A stretch of 64,000 nucleotides of DNA from Epiperipatus broadwayi (lineage: Eukaryota > Onychophora > Udeonychophora > Euonychophora > Peripatidae): assembly GCA_028023455.1 (NCBI GenBank), contig JAQFVV010012668.1, positions 312,001-376,000 of the forward strand, in the 5' to 3' direction. Below the pieces are notes generated by a model. It had not been told where the DNA came from. It saw only the letters and a list, made by a program, of their open reading frames with translations, and did no database searches. Positions 37,951 through 50,429 of the stretch are shown here, piece after piece (positions within the stretch are counted from its first letter, which is position 1; each line of letters begins with the position of its first letter). The position numbers and the translations under genes were made by a program.

Positions 37951-40779
37951 TGCCTGATGTAATTATTTATAATGTTTCTTAGAGATAAAAATTGGAAAAG
38001 TCAAAGCCTAATTAAAAAAATTATCACTTTTTTAGAAAAGCCAAAAGAATCAATTGACATGTCTGAAATTTTGTTTTAAAAGTTATCACCAAAAAAAATT
38101 TGATTATTTCTGTTTATACAAATATTAAATATGAAATGTTCATATTCCATTCACTACACCTAGTATTTAACACTTGATATCATTGTCAGCAACTAATTTT
38201 CTATTTTATATATTTTGTATTTGTAAACTTATTTTTTAAATACATTATATATATATATGTGTGTGTGTGTGTATTGTAACCTTATGGTTGAGCTGGATGC
38301 TTGTTAAGCCATATTTAAATGGTCAATTATATAAAATTTTAAATGATAATAATTAAATTATTCAATATTAAATAGGTATATTATATCAATGGTGTGTTAT
38401 CATGGTTGCCAAATTTTAGTATAAAAAATAAGTAAAATTTATCTATAAATCTCCTGAAAGTGATGGAGAATTGGGCTGTTCAAGATATGCCAGGCCCTCT
38501 GCCAGATTTTGTATGAGACTTTTATATGTTGTCTGTCAGATGGACTAATTTTCAGTAATGTTAGAATAATAATATATTAATATTATGATTAAATTAAAAG
38601 TATAAAAATATTTTGGTATTTTATTATTACTAAATAATAATAAAAAAAGACTTAAAATAATACTTGTTCTAAATTAATCTTAATAATTAATTATCAGACA
38701 TATTTTTATTGAAATTTAAAATAATTTTGAACTTAATTAGTTATCACTTATGCTTCTAGATGGAGAATTATTAATTGTATATTAATGTATGCATGTACAA
38801 TAATTCCATTGGTCTGTTAACTTTTCCAATGATGCTATCTGATAAAAGTTTATAAATAGGCTAACATAGATATTTTTTGGGAAGAAAGACAAGAGAAAAC
38901 AAAGGAAGAACAAGGAGAAATAAATGGAAAAATGATATCAACATTGAAAATAGCATAACTAAAAATTATTAAAAAGTAAAATTGGATTTAAATTGAGTTA
39001 AAAAACGGAATTGAACTGTATTTTAAACTTGCCAACTAATAGAGTAGGAACACCACTTGACTGAATACATAAAACACATCATTTCCATTAATCAATAACT
39101 GTAAAGAGTTCACATTTAAATCTGGAAGGCATTTTGGAAAAAACCTGCCAAAATGGTAAAAGTTCATAAGCTTGAAATTTCACTTTTATTTTATAACTGT
39201 TTTCATTATTATATTTACTGTGTGCATTATAAAAATAATTATGACTTATTCGGGATAGTAAGAAAAAAAGAAAAGAAAATTATTTTGTACTTTCCTTCAG
39301 AATGAAATTAAAAATAAACAGAACTATTTTAGATATTTAACATCTTTTATTGCTGTTTTTGAATTTATGAGGCACTCACAACATATATAAACTAAAGTGA
39401 AATATTATATTAAAGTCAACTACAACTATTGCAATTTTATTATGCTATATTAATTTCATTACATGAAGAAAATAAGCTTTTAAAAAAGAAAAAAATGTTA
39501 TATTGCAATTAAACAAAGTACTGTAATAACTTATACCTACCTAATAAAACAATAGAAATGAAGATACTAAATTATAAAGATTATAAAATATTCACTAAGA
39601 CTTTTAATATGAGATTTTCTCAATATTGCCTTAAAACTCATATTAAGGCAAAGATGAATATCCCATCTTGCAATTTCCAGTTACAAGCAGAATTGATAGG
39701 TTTATTATAATGAGTTGTAGAATCTCATCAAAAGTGAATCAAATGTCAACTTAGATTTTGATATAGTAATTGTTATGTTAATCATATTGTGGATTTGACT
39801 TCTAATGCATTAATTATTAAATATTTCCATTAGTCAATAAAGTATATGAAATACATATACGTGATGAAAATAAGAATCAATGTTTATTTTCAATTTCTTT
39901 TTAATTTCTGGAATAACAAAGTGCTGAAGTTAACAGATGAAACTACGATTGTTTATAGATCAATATAATTACAGTTTAAATTGTTAAAAAAAAAAAAAAA
40001 AACTCCTGTGGGAAAGAATCTTTGTCAATCATACCATGCTGCAGATTTTAAATGTTGCAACCAAGATTTCATTCTATTAGTTTTGCAAAAGTAATATGAA
40101 ACACGAAGTTTATATACTGATTTTTATTATCATTAATATTCTATGTTTTTGTCTTGTTATATTATATACGTTGTTATTGCAGATATAAAGACCAGTTTGT
40201 ATAAAAAAATAAAACTGATAAATGTAAATTTGATCAAATATATATAAAAGATAATCTTATTTGTTGTAAATTTCATTCATATTTAAAAATATAAACAAAC
40301 GTAAGAAATTATTACAGTTTATTCTTAATATTTTGCTTTCTAGAATAAAAGCTACAATTGTTGAATAATAATGATAAATGGATAGTATATAACTTTGGTT
40401 AATTTAGATGCATTAAATATGGTATTTTTAACTAATTAATAGCTAATCACAACTATAGTTATGGGCTATTCTCAAATTGATAATGATAGTTATCAATTTT
40501 ATATGTCAAATAGTAATGTATTCCATTTTGTTAGTGTCTTTATATATTCATGGTAAGTAATATTAGTATTTGATTTATTTGTTATCATGTTGAATAATTA
40601 CAATGATAAGTTTATAATATTTGGAATATGTGGTAGGTCCATGTTGCATCACATCAGGTGAACTTATACTTTTTCCCTGAGTGATGATATAAATGACTAT
40701 CATGGGTGAATCATGAATAATGATTATCAAACTCTGAGAAAATGAAGGCAATACTTTTGTAGGGTATTGATCTAGTTAT
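37951..40779. other. Intron spacer, nothing recognised
   Basis: AT-rich with an AT/GT microsatellite at 38248-38273. 38460-38540 is more mixed without a motif. A Lys/Glu-rich patch near 38880-38940 could be LINE debris but is too short to call. Confidence 0.45.
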
Positions 40780-40985
40780 TAAATACGGGATTAACCACCC
40801 CTTTCTTTTTCTCATACCCCTAAAGGTGATCCAGAAACGACCCTGGGATTTCAAACCATGTGTTGGTATGGATGTTAAACAAGGGATTTATTGCCCCTTC
40901 CTTTTATATCCCAAAAGGTACTCCAAAAGTGACACTAGAATTACAGACCCTATGCAGTCATGAGATAACCATGGTCTAGGTTGTT
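40780..40985 (+). repeat. Two-copy direct repeat, about 95 bp
   Basis: Two diverged units share GGGATTaACCaCCCCTTtCTTTT-like starts (40788 and 40882), CCC(t/a)AAAGGT.(A/C)TCCA and GA.CC.TG endings. Non-coding; less AT-rich than its surroundings. Confidence 0.5.
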
Positions 40986-41046
40986 AGTTTGTTCTCTTTG
41001 CCTTAGCTCAACCCCATTATATCTTTGGATATACCATATGTTTTAT

Positions 41047-41247
41047 TTGTAAACTCTATATTTGTGTCAATATAAAATTAAATATAAACTATAATATATA
41101 TAATCATCGTCTCAAAACAAACGACAAATTTTATCAATTTACTCATTTTATCAATTTGTCATTCGTTTGAGACGATGATTATATATATTATAGTTTATAT
41201 TTAATTTATAGGTGTATTTATATTAACACAAATATAGAGTTTATAAA
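41047..41247. repeat. 201-bp inverted repeat (foldback, MITE-like)
   Basis: AAACTCTATATTTGTGT (41051) pairs with ACACAAATATAGAGTTT (41226). ATAATCATCGTCTCAAAAC and its inverted partner GTTTGAGACGATGATTAT lie further in. The arms are nearly identical for about 85 bp around a short AT spacer, with an extra piece of about 12 bp in the right arm. No open frame. Confidence 0.8.
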
Positions 41248-41854
41248 TACTTTTCTAACACATAGTTGAACATTTACATATGTTTTATTATGTTCCATAG
41301 GTTTGGTATCAATAACAGCATTTGAGAATGTAGATTGTACTTAGTACTGAGCAAAATGATGATAAAAGACATTAGTTAAAAATTATTTTATAGTAGATTG
41401 TTATTAATGCCTATCCATTTGAGATGATACCATGTATATTATTAAGCGATGTTGTTTGTCATTTAAACCCAATTTGTTTTAAAATACTGCTATTTTTCCT
41501 TAATGTTAAAAGGTCCATATAATATTTTTCTTTAATCTTAAAAGAATCCTATAAAATAAAACTAATAATTAAAAGGTAGTAAAATGATAGTTTCAATTCT
41601 TAAAGCAGTGTTGGCTGCTTAATAGCTTAAATAAATGGATTAAAACAAGAAGTCAATAGTTTCTAGTAATATATGGTAACTTAAACTGTCATATCTTAAA
41701 TATATTTGTGTTATCTGATGTCATAATACTGATATCTTATTAACCATTGAGTAGAGATTTTGAAATATATTGCCAATGTCTATTTGAAGTACGTTCATAA
41801 GATCGTATTTAACCAATAGCTAAAATTTGAAATGTATAGCAAGTTAAATAAACT

Positions 41855-41985
41855 CAATGTGAGTAATGAATTTGAGTAATAATAAGTTAAAATATAATAA
41901 CTTAAAATATAAAATGCTTAATAAGTCAAATAAACTCAATGTGAGTAATAAGTCTGAGTAATAATAAATTAAAAGTAACAATTTA
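41855..41985 (+). repeat. Imperfect tandem duplication, unit about 85 bp
   Basis: AAATAAACTCAATGTGAGTA occurs at 41846 and 41929. Both are followed by a TGAGTAATAATAA(A/G)TTAAAA block. Confidence 0.7.
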
Positions 41986-43079
41986 TTAAAGTATTAAATA
42001 GATCCTAAGAGATCTTTCCTTAACTATACAATGTTGTAATTAAATCTTGTTATATATAATCTATTAACATATTGTTTTTATTGTTGTAATAAAATCATCA
42101 TCAATCAATATAGATTTTATTATGCATTAGCATAAGCATGTCTTATTTAAATCATCAGATGCATCATCCAGTGATCTTGATCATATTGCTCATGGTTACT
42201 TAATAAAAGATAGTTTGTAAATTATTATATTTACTTTATTAATAAGTTATTAATGCTTCATAAAATTTAAAGTTCATTTCATTGTTAATATTGGAGTTGT
42301 CAAATATTCTTTATTAATTCTATTTTGTTTTATGAGCTGTCCTTGCTTGTTATACTTGGATATTGGCAAAATCCCTCTCACTGATTCAAATATGTCTTTT
42401 GAAATAGTAATATTTATGTTATTTGAACTCTGAGAAAAGTAAATTATTAATTAAGTCACAATTTTGAATCTATTTCAATTTTTTATTTTTGAAGTTATTT
42501 ATTATGCTTTGCCTTAATCTCTTACATTTATTCTTTTGTTTAATTGATTTAGTAGAAATGTCAAGATGTATGTTTCTTTTATAGTCAAGCTTAGAACACT
42601 TGCTTTATATCATTATTCTCTTGCTGTTGTTGACATAATATTAGTTTTATAATTCAGAATCTCATTCATTATCAACATTGTTATTATATCTCATCCATAT
42701 TTTTTTTTCTTTTATTTTTCATCCTCAATTCATCTGAAGTCATTATCATAACTGATTCATCCATCACTGAACCCCATATCCCCCAACAACAATTATTCAT
42801 CACCTTTACACATTTCCTCACTCTTAAGTTCATTCATTTTCACTGATTAATTATTTGTCTTTCATCATCCATTTAACCATCTACATGTTATCCATTAATC
42901 ATCAAACTCATGATTCAAATTCCATATTTATTTCATAAACCTGATTATTAACTATTCAGTGGTATAGCAACTGGACTTATCTTGTAATATTTTTACTCTG
43001 GATCTTAAAGTTAATTTAATCAATGTTTAATATTAGAGGTTATTATTTTCATGTTCATTTGGTGATCTTTCTCTTTTAG
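41986..43079. other. Intron spacer with a pyrimidine-rich stretch
   Basis: 42650-42930 is unusually rich in TCATCATC/CCAT words on the plus strand and may be an old 3' tail or minisatellite. No gene seen. Confidence 0.4.
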
Positions 43080-43400
43080 ACATGCTCATGCATATGCTAG
43101 CCAATTATGCTTTGTGATTATGACTACTAGCTATAAGAGATGTAGGGCTGATATAAGGAAATATAGAAATCAGTAGTGCCTTGTAGCCTCTATTTATGTT
43201 TATTCATGCTCATGCTAGCTAAGACGGTTTCCATATTAGATCCCATTATTCTTGGATATTTATTATTCTTTGATTATTGGTATTCAAGGTTACAAAGACT
43301 TTCTCATAGTGCTTTGTGACCTTCCTTAGATTTATTGATCCATGCTAGCCAAGTTTCCCTTCTTTGGGTTTGTTCATGTTCAGGCTGAGTCAAGTCTGTT
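43080..43400 (+). repeat. Degenerate tandem repeat, period about 120-130 bp
   Basis: CATGCTAGCC-like words recur at about 43095, 43210 and 43340. Each is followed by GC-containing and then TT(A)TTGA(T/C)-type sequence and GTGCTTTGTGACC/GTGCCTTGTAGCC. Strongly diverged. Confidence 0.4.
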
Positions 43401-43559
43401 TTTGATATTTTAACATTATTCTCATGTACTCTATAATTTGTTTTAAGATTTTATTTGTGATGTTTGTTCTTTTTATTTACTCTTTGATAATTGATATGGT
43501 GGGAAGTTAAACAAATATATAATGACAATATAAATAAATATAATGAAATTTAATACAAT

Positions 43560-44425
43560 AAACATCACATGATCACTATTTCTTATGCTTGCTTGTAACT
43601 GTTATTAAAACTGACAAAACTCTCTATATGTATTGCTACTCAGTGCAATCCAGAGAAGATCAATGGATGCCAGAAGACTTGTGCATAAAATCCCCATCTA
43701 GTGCCTACTCATCCAACATCCCCAGACTAGTTTCTGACTTGCGGTCTTTGTCAGTGAGGAGCCTTGGATCTGAGAGCACTGCACCTAGATCTTAGGATCT
43801 AATGCAACCCTCCAGCAGCTATCTTTTATCTCTACTTAACTACAAAACTATAAGTCTTAAATTGAAAACACTATAATATTTTCAATCAAGCTCATTAGCT
43901 TATATAATCATATAGATCTGAACTCAGTTCAATACCTATATATCCATTGATTACTCTGGCTTGCACTGAATGGCAAAACATATAGAGTTTTGCCTGTTTT
44001 AGTAACAGTTATAAGCAAGCATAAGAAATGGTGATCATGTGATGTCTATTGGTTTAAAACCAATCCTGCCTAATAGGATAGTGCTGGTTATGGTTATTAA
44101 ACAACCAAAGTCACCAAAATATATAGGTACTGAACTGAGTTCAGACCTGTATGGCTATATAAGCTAATAAGTTTGGATTGCAAATATTATAGTGTTTTCA
44201 ATTTAAGACTCATAGTTTTGTAGTTAAGTAGAGATAAAAGGTGGCTGCTAGAGAGTTGCATTAGATTTTAAGATCAGATCCAAGGGTACTCACTGATGAA
44301 GGCCACAACCAGAAACTAGTCTGGGGATGTTGGATGAGTAGGCACTAGATGGGGATTTTATGCACAAGCTTTCTGGCATCCATTGATTACTCTGGCTTGC
44401 ATTGGGTGGAAATACGTAATTTAGT
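43560..44425. repeat. Foldback repeat family, locus 2
   Basis: Left half (43563-43960) holds CATCACATGATCAC, ATCAATGGATGCCAGAAG, CCCCATCTAGTGCCTACTCA, CCCCAGACTAGTTTCTGAC and CAGTGAGGAGCCTTGGATCT. The middle (43960-44055) is the inverted copy of the first 100 bp. The right part (44110-44420) is the inverted copy of the rest. Best-preserved large locus of the family. No long open frame, so it is non-autonomous or a structural repeat. Lies in the long semaphorin intron. Confidence 0.75.
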
Positions 44426-44461
44426 ATACTGTACAGGCTCACACACACCTACACATTTATA

Positions 44462-44640
44462 ATATAATATATAAAGGATTCGAACCCAGACTTTCATACA
44501 ACCCTCAACTCTCCATGCCATCTCATATTGGTGATTATTTATTTTTTCAACATGTGTGTGATCAGATGGGTCAGCAATACAAAATGGAATGGAGAATTGA
44601 GGATTGTGCGAAAGTCTGAGTTTGAATCTTATATATTACA
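44462..44640. repeat. Inverted pair of tRNA-related (B-box) repeats
   Basis: Left arm 44464-44523 and right arm 44584-44640 are about 85 percent complementary. Read on the minus strand, the left arm contains GGGTTCGAATCC, a perfect pol III B box. The right arm has the matching GAGTTTGAATCTT on the plus strand. This looks like two SINE copies head to head. Confidence 0.65.
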
Positions 44641-44646
44641 ATAAAT

Positions 44647-44780
44647 AGAATGGTAATTAAATATAAATATACAATCTTTTAATTCACAGAAGTACTTTCA
44701 GTTAATTCCTTAACTGAAATTAACTGAAAGTACATCTATTCTACACATTGAAAGACTGTATATTTATACTTAATCACTGT
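44647..44780. repeat. Inverted repeat (hairpin) next to the SINE pair
   Basis: GTACTTTCAGTTAATT (44691) pairs with AATTAACTGAAAGTAC (44718) around an 11-bp loop. Outer ATAAATATACA and TGTATATTTAT also pair. It abuts the preceding inverted pair. Confidence 0.75.
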
Positions 44781-46060
44781 TATGTTTATTATTTATATTG
44801 TTATTACAATATTTTTTAATTAATGGACATTTTATTTGTAATATATATAAAGTTATTTAAGTATTCTAAACTTTATAGTAATTTCTTGATAAAAAATAAA
44901 CTATGGTCTCAGTGGTGTCATATTCTCTCTGTGAATAACTTTGAAAAGAATATGAGTCTTCCCTCACCCATAATCAATACTTCATGTTACAATTTCATTT
45001 ATTATTTTTAACATTTAATGCATTGATATTTAGCTATCTAATACAGATTAATTCAAGATCTTTCAGCACTAGCTAATAAGAGCTAGGTTTCCATTTATTG
45101 ATCAGTACTAGATGTGTAACTAAGCTAATCATCTGAAAAAAAAAAAAAAAATCCTACGTCTGCTTCCGACTTGGGAATCTCAGCCTGAACTTGAACCACA
45201 GTAGGTGGCAGGCAAACAAGTGGCAATCATTATTCGACAAAATCTTTGTTGGAAAATATATTTCCTTTCTCATCCCCACCCCCAACTTATTATTATTGGG
45301 TTTTTAAAGAAGTATCCTGACAGAACATTATTATAACTCTTTACCCCTTTCAAGTATCCATTCCAAATGCTATTTGTTGTGTTTCGGCATTTTTAAGATT
45401 CATTTCACTTATTTAAAAATTCACAACTAATATTGTACATTTTATGTTTATACAATTATCTCTGTGATGTACTACTTAGTTTTCTTTTCATAACAGACAT
45501 TTTTGTAAAAAAATAAATATTAACAAAAAACCAATATACTTTCTGTAATTACGTTTCACTGATATTCAATAATATTTCATGCACATTGTTTCTAATACTT
45601 TTATATTATAGCTACTATTTTGATATTATTTAACTTTTAAAAAGTCAAAGTTTAAATACTTAGCTAGTAATGTTTTAATATGTGCATATGCTTACATATA
45701 AAAGACATCAAATTGTCTTCTCAGTTAAAAATAAAATATAATAGCTAATAGAACTAATGGAAAGCTTTAATTATCTTCTTTAGTGAATTTTTTTAAAAAA
45801 CTTATTTGACCAAATATTTTTTTTTGCCAGTATTTAAAATAATATCTCCCCCCTCCCGTCAGCAGTATTAAATTTATTTGCCAGTCTCTCATCTTTATAT
45901 ATACTGAATATTTGATCTTAAATTTGATGGGTTGATTTTTTTTTCCTAACAAACTTTTGTAATATAAGTTATGTGGGCATAGCATAAAAATTTCTAGTTT
46001 AAAATTTTGCCTCTATGAAACAAGTAGTTAAAATAACTATTTACTTACACTAAAATAAAA
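44781..46060. other. Intron spacer, nothing recognised
   Basis: 45130-45300 is more mixed, with an A15 run followed by TCCTACGTCTGCTTCCGACT; unassigned. The rest is AT-rich. Confidence 0.45.
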
Positions 46061-46069
46061 CAATTAAAT

Positions 46070-46280
46070 GGTTTGTCACTAAGATCTTATGAAGAATACC
46101 GAAAGTGATTGGGTTGAATTCCAATCCACGAATCATCACCTCTTGAATTTATCGATTTATCACTGCATTCAGAGCCCCCCCCCCCCAGGCGAGGCCAAGT
46201 GCAATGTTTTCATGCGGGAGTGGGGAAGGCTTTATGATAAAAATAGATATTAAAAAAAATATTATTCGCAGAGATATTAT
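46070..46280 (+). repeat. Dispersed repeat, partner of 58.92 kb, with B-box-like word
   Basis: GGGTTGAATTCCAATCC near 46115 resembles a B box. After a C12 run, GCAATGTTTTCATG...GATAAAAATAGATATTAAAAAAA follows. The latter block recurs at 58,945-59,015. Confidence 0.5.
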
Positions 46281-46689
46281 ATTGCTTTACAATTAGTATA
46301 AATCAAGACAAGATACTCTTCGTTAAAATTTTTATTTTATTTTGAATCGCCCCCCTCCCCAAAAAACATTCGATAGAATATATTTTTTTGCATTATATGT
46401 ATTTTATTTTGTTTACTCAAATATTGATTCAATAAAATTGCACAAACAAAACTAAATGTATATTTAGCAAAAAATAAAATGTTTAGATTTATTTTTTGAT
46501 CATGCAGCTCAGGCCTTGATAAATATGGGGCTTTTTGTTGTTGCATCATTCACCCCGCCCACTCCTCAGATCAGTTCTGACTATATTACCTATGCAGAAA
46601 TTCAGTTTCAGTAACTGATTGCACAATCACTATTTAGAATAATTATATAGAATGTTAAGACCATGAAAATAATTATATAAATCAAAGTG
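46281..46689. other. Intron spacer, nothing recognised
   Basis: AT-rich with short C and G runs; no gene. Confidence 0.4.
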
Positions 46690-47730
46690 AGAGAGCTGAG
46701 ATGGGAGGGGGCAAGATAAAAAAAAGGATAAGATTTGTTGGGAAGAAACATATAATAAAACAATCTGATAATTATAAAACATGATGAAGAATTAAAAATT
46801 ATATAAGAGGATTAGAATGTTATAGTGGAATAGAAAAAAAATATTGCGGCAGATTATGGACTGAGAATAGGAAATGATAGAGAAAAAATATTTTTTTTTG
46901 CATGTAAAGTGGCACAGTAACCATATACAGTTTTTAAAAACACACAAGAGAAGTGCATATGTAAAGTTCCAGATACTGATAAATAAATTTCAATTGCAAT
47001 ATCTATTGATTAAAAAATTTAATAGTATTATAAAAGTGGATAGAAATCATGAATTTATTTGTAATAGAGCTGAAATTATATTATTTAAAGAAAAAAAGGT
47101 TCGAGACAGAAAGAAATAGTATGTAAAGAGAAGAGGGATATGTGGAAAAAAAATTTCAAATTTGTTGAGAAAAAAAAAAAATTAAGTGTAAGTAGCATAA
47201 AGCTATTAAATAATAAAGTTAATCAGACAAAAAGTAATAATTACTTAGAAGAAATTCAAAGAAAGCAGATTTACAGACAGATTAATAGTAAAATATAGAT
47301 TAGTAATACAATAATTAATAAAAATGTTAAGAGAAGACAGTTGAGGATAGGAATATATACATAAAATTTAAATAAGAGTGGATAAGAGAAGATAAAGAAA
47401 TTATAAAAATAATGCAATAGGATCTTAAATGTGAATAACATGAACACATAAATGAATAATAATTAAAGTTTTATAAAAATGGGAAGAATGTAAATGACTT
47501 GCATAATAAAATAAAAAGCCACCAACTAAGTTAATCAAAAAGATAGTTGAAATAAAAATTGTATAAAAGAGGAAGTATTGAAGCTGTAGTTGAGATGCAA
47601 AGTGGAAAGCAGTTGCTCTTGTCTTTTAAAGTCGTTTATCTTATGTTAAGATTTGTAGAATATTGCATAATTGTTGAGAGATTCTTGACTCCGTTTAAGG
47701 AGAAGCTACAGTACATCACACACAGTCTTA
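46690..47730 (+). mobile_element. LINE copy C, strongly decayed
   Basis: Purine-rich on the plus strand with Lys/Arg codons and many stops. The end reads VERFLTPFKEKLQYI and AGAAGCTACAGTACATCACA, matching the 3' ends of LINE copies A and B. The internal part is too decayed to align by eye. Confidence 0.5.
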
Positions 47731-48049
47731 AGGTTATAGCCTTAATATATATTATAAATTATTAATTACAACTTTAAATTGATTAGGTTAAAACTTTAAT
47801 TATGCAGCAAAGGGGTGTTTTTAAAAAGCAAACTTTATAATATAATGTTTTAATCAGAAAAATAGTTCATACTTTATTCATTTTCTAAAAAAAAAAAAAA
47901 ATAACAAAATGGCTTAAAGAAGATTATAGAACTCTAAATAAAAGATCATATAGAGCTAAGATGCTTAATACGAGTACTTTTAATAGATAAATGTATTTCT
48001 AATCTGAAAAAATAGTATAAGAATTCAGAAAATATAAAATTGGCATGGT
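47731..48049. other. Intron spacer
   Basis: AT-rich; nothing recognised. Confidence 0.5.
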
Positions 48050-48620
48050 TTAAAATATGAAATTATTGATAAAGTGAATTAGATTAAAGAAGATAGAGAA
48101 TGGATGTTGTTTTGAACAGAATAAAAGAAGGAACCATCACATCATATTTGCTAATGACGTAGTACTACTGATAGATGCAAATATAAGCTAAACCAAACGC
48201 TCAAAAGATTGATGAAATTGGGGGTAGCGATGGGTGGGACGAAGCTAAACTTAAAAAAGAGTAAAAATACTAAATGCATGAGTTGAATGAAAAATTATAT
48301 ATATTAGTTACTGTTGTTAAATACTTAAAAAAAAAAAGAATGACAATTGCAATGATTAAACAAGTTTTTAATAAAAATAAAGGGAAGCTTGATGGATATT
48401 TTATATAAAGTTTAACTTTATATAAAGCGGACACAATTTCAATGAGAAAAAAAGAAGAAATGGGGGGAGGTAATTATAAGATTCTTTCTTTCTTTTTCTT
48501 TTTTGAAAAAAAAAAAAAAAATACAGAAAAAAAATTGAATTTTGCATGCAAATAGAGATAACTAATTGTGAAATTGTACCGATACAAGTCATAGAATATA
48601 AAAATAATAAATCCAGAAAA
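48050..48620 (+). mobile_element. LINE reverse-transcriptase fragment of another family
   Basis: HHIIFANDVVLLIDANIS (48142-48193) is the FADD catalytic block with Asp to Asn at its first Asp. It is followed, after a frame break, by KLNLKKSK, as expected a short distance after the FADD block. The sequence does not match LINE copies A-C. The downstream part is A-rich and decayed. Confidence 0.6.
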
Positions 48621-49633
48621 AGATAGAAACTGATAGATAGATGATTTAAAGTTGCTTTTAGGAAGAAAACTGCTGATGGGAATACGTATACGAACGATCT
48701 GTTAAAAATTTAAAGATTTTGATATAATACGTGATCAAATGAGTAGTTTCTCAGGAAATTATATAATGTTCGAACAATAAAAGTAACAGACTGAAACGTT
48801 GACCCAGGAACTACAATCAATGTTCCCAAGTGGTTACTTATGCAAATACTACATATGATGAATATTTACTTAACTTTAGCGATCAACTAAGACATAGTTG
48901 TCCAGCATACTATAATGATAGACAAATAACCAAATTAATTGCTGGAAATATTGAGCTCCAGAAATGATAGTCTGAGATTCAATGAGTAAACTTTTAGTTC
49001 ATGATGCCGTCATTCTATGACTAAATAAACACAATCTTGTTTATAAAATATCATTAGTATTTTTAGTTATCTTTTTGTTCAAGGCAAAAGTCACATTTAT
49101 CTTCACATCATTCATGTCAGCAGAATTAGATTCAATTGAGATGAACGTGAAAAGCAAAAGGTCAAATAAATTATTTCATACTTAATTTTTTTTAGGACCT
49201 TTTATAATTAATACTCTGTTAATTTAATTAGCTTTGCAAAGTTAAAACATTTTTTTTTTCAGATAACATAAACAAAAATAAAAGTTTTTTTGTTCTCCCT
49301 AAGATATGTCAAAACTATCAATATATTAAAACTGTCACTGTCTGTTTTTTGTGGTTATCCAGAATTCATTTAGTTTCAGAGATAATTTCATAATAGAATT
49401 TCAAGAAGTGCAATATTTCAAACCCAGGAGCCATGATATTTCTTAATTTAAAACTTTAATTAAAAGATAAAAAATAAGGTATAATTGTGCACAAGAAAAT
49501 TTTCATTAACTTGCAAATAAATAAATTTGATTAATATTTTCTATAGACTAAATTTACAAAGAATTAATTTGAATGTTTATTTAAATATATAATTGCTGCA
49601 ATAAGTGTGTAGAGAATATATTCATATACGAAA
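48621..49633. other. Intron spacer, nothing recognised
   Basis: 48780-49000 has more even composition but no motif. The rest is AT-rich. Confidence 0.45.
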
Positions 49634-50183
49634 TATGTGTGTGATAGGTACGGGGCCAGACTTTAATCTAGTAGCAGCCACACAGTTATTAGTTATTTTT
49701 AGAAAATAACATGCAAAAGATTTACTTAACAAAGACTTTATTACTCATAATATATATACGAATTAGTAGTGAGTTAATATGTTCAACTAGGTGCTTGCTG
49801 GTTGAACTTCATAACAAATAGTTCGGTAAAGAGTTGGACTCTATTACAATACTTTATTAACGTCTTTCTAACATCTTTCGTTTCAAATCTAATAACTTTT
49901 TAAGTTATTTTTCTACTAGGGTTTTCATCAACCTTTGCAATTCATCGACGACCGCTCTATACACACACTCACTCACTCACTCACTCACACACACACACTA
50001 AAGTTCTGTTGACAACTTTTTATAGCTATGTTAATTTGCATACTATTTCACTATTGTTTTACGCAAATTAGAATATGTAGATTAACTTTCCACTTTGCAT
50101 AATTCTCTATTATTATGCATTACATTATTTCTAGAATGATAACCATTTTGCATTATACTGACCAGTCCTGAACACATACACAT
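49634..50183 (-). mobile_element. Probable 3' LTR of a Gypsy element
   Basis: On the minus strand a TATA box (TATAAAAAG near 50025) is followed by an ACTC/AC microsatellite (plus strand 49961-49998), a less AT-rich stretch and AATAAAG near 49858. This is a promoter and poly(A) layout typical of an LTR. It lies downstream of the integrase remnant in the same direction. The exact ends are uncertain and no partner LTR was found. Confidence 0.45.
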
Positions 50184-50429
50184 ATATCTTTATTGAACAT
50201 ATAAACTAATCAGTATCTAGCAATATCTTCTTTTCACTCTAGAAATAAATAGAGTTTAGTCGCAAATATAGTCTTGCAACATTGTTGATGTCCTCATACT
50301 GTGATTCACCATTTACTGCAGCAGCTAAATCCAGTTAATCTTGTCTTAAAGATGTCTCTGCTACATCTTCAATACTGATAGATGTATCCATCAAAGAATC
50401 TTCAGTCTTATTTAAATAATTTTCAACCA

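Noticed and set aside
41047-41247. Palindrome as a microRNA precursor
   Set aside because: Arms are too long and too nearly perfect, and AT-rich throughout; a foldback element is more likely.
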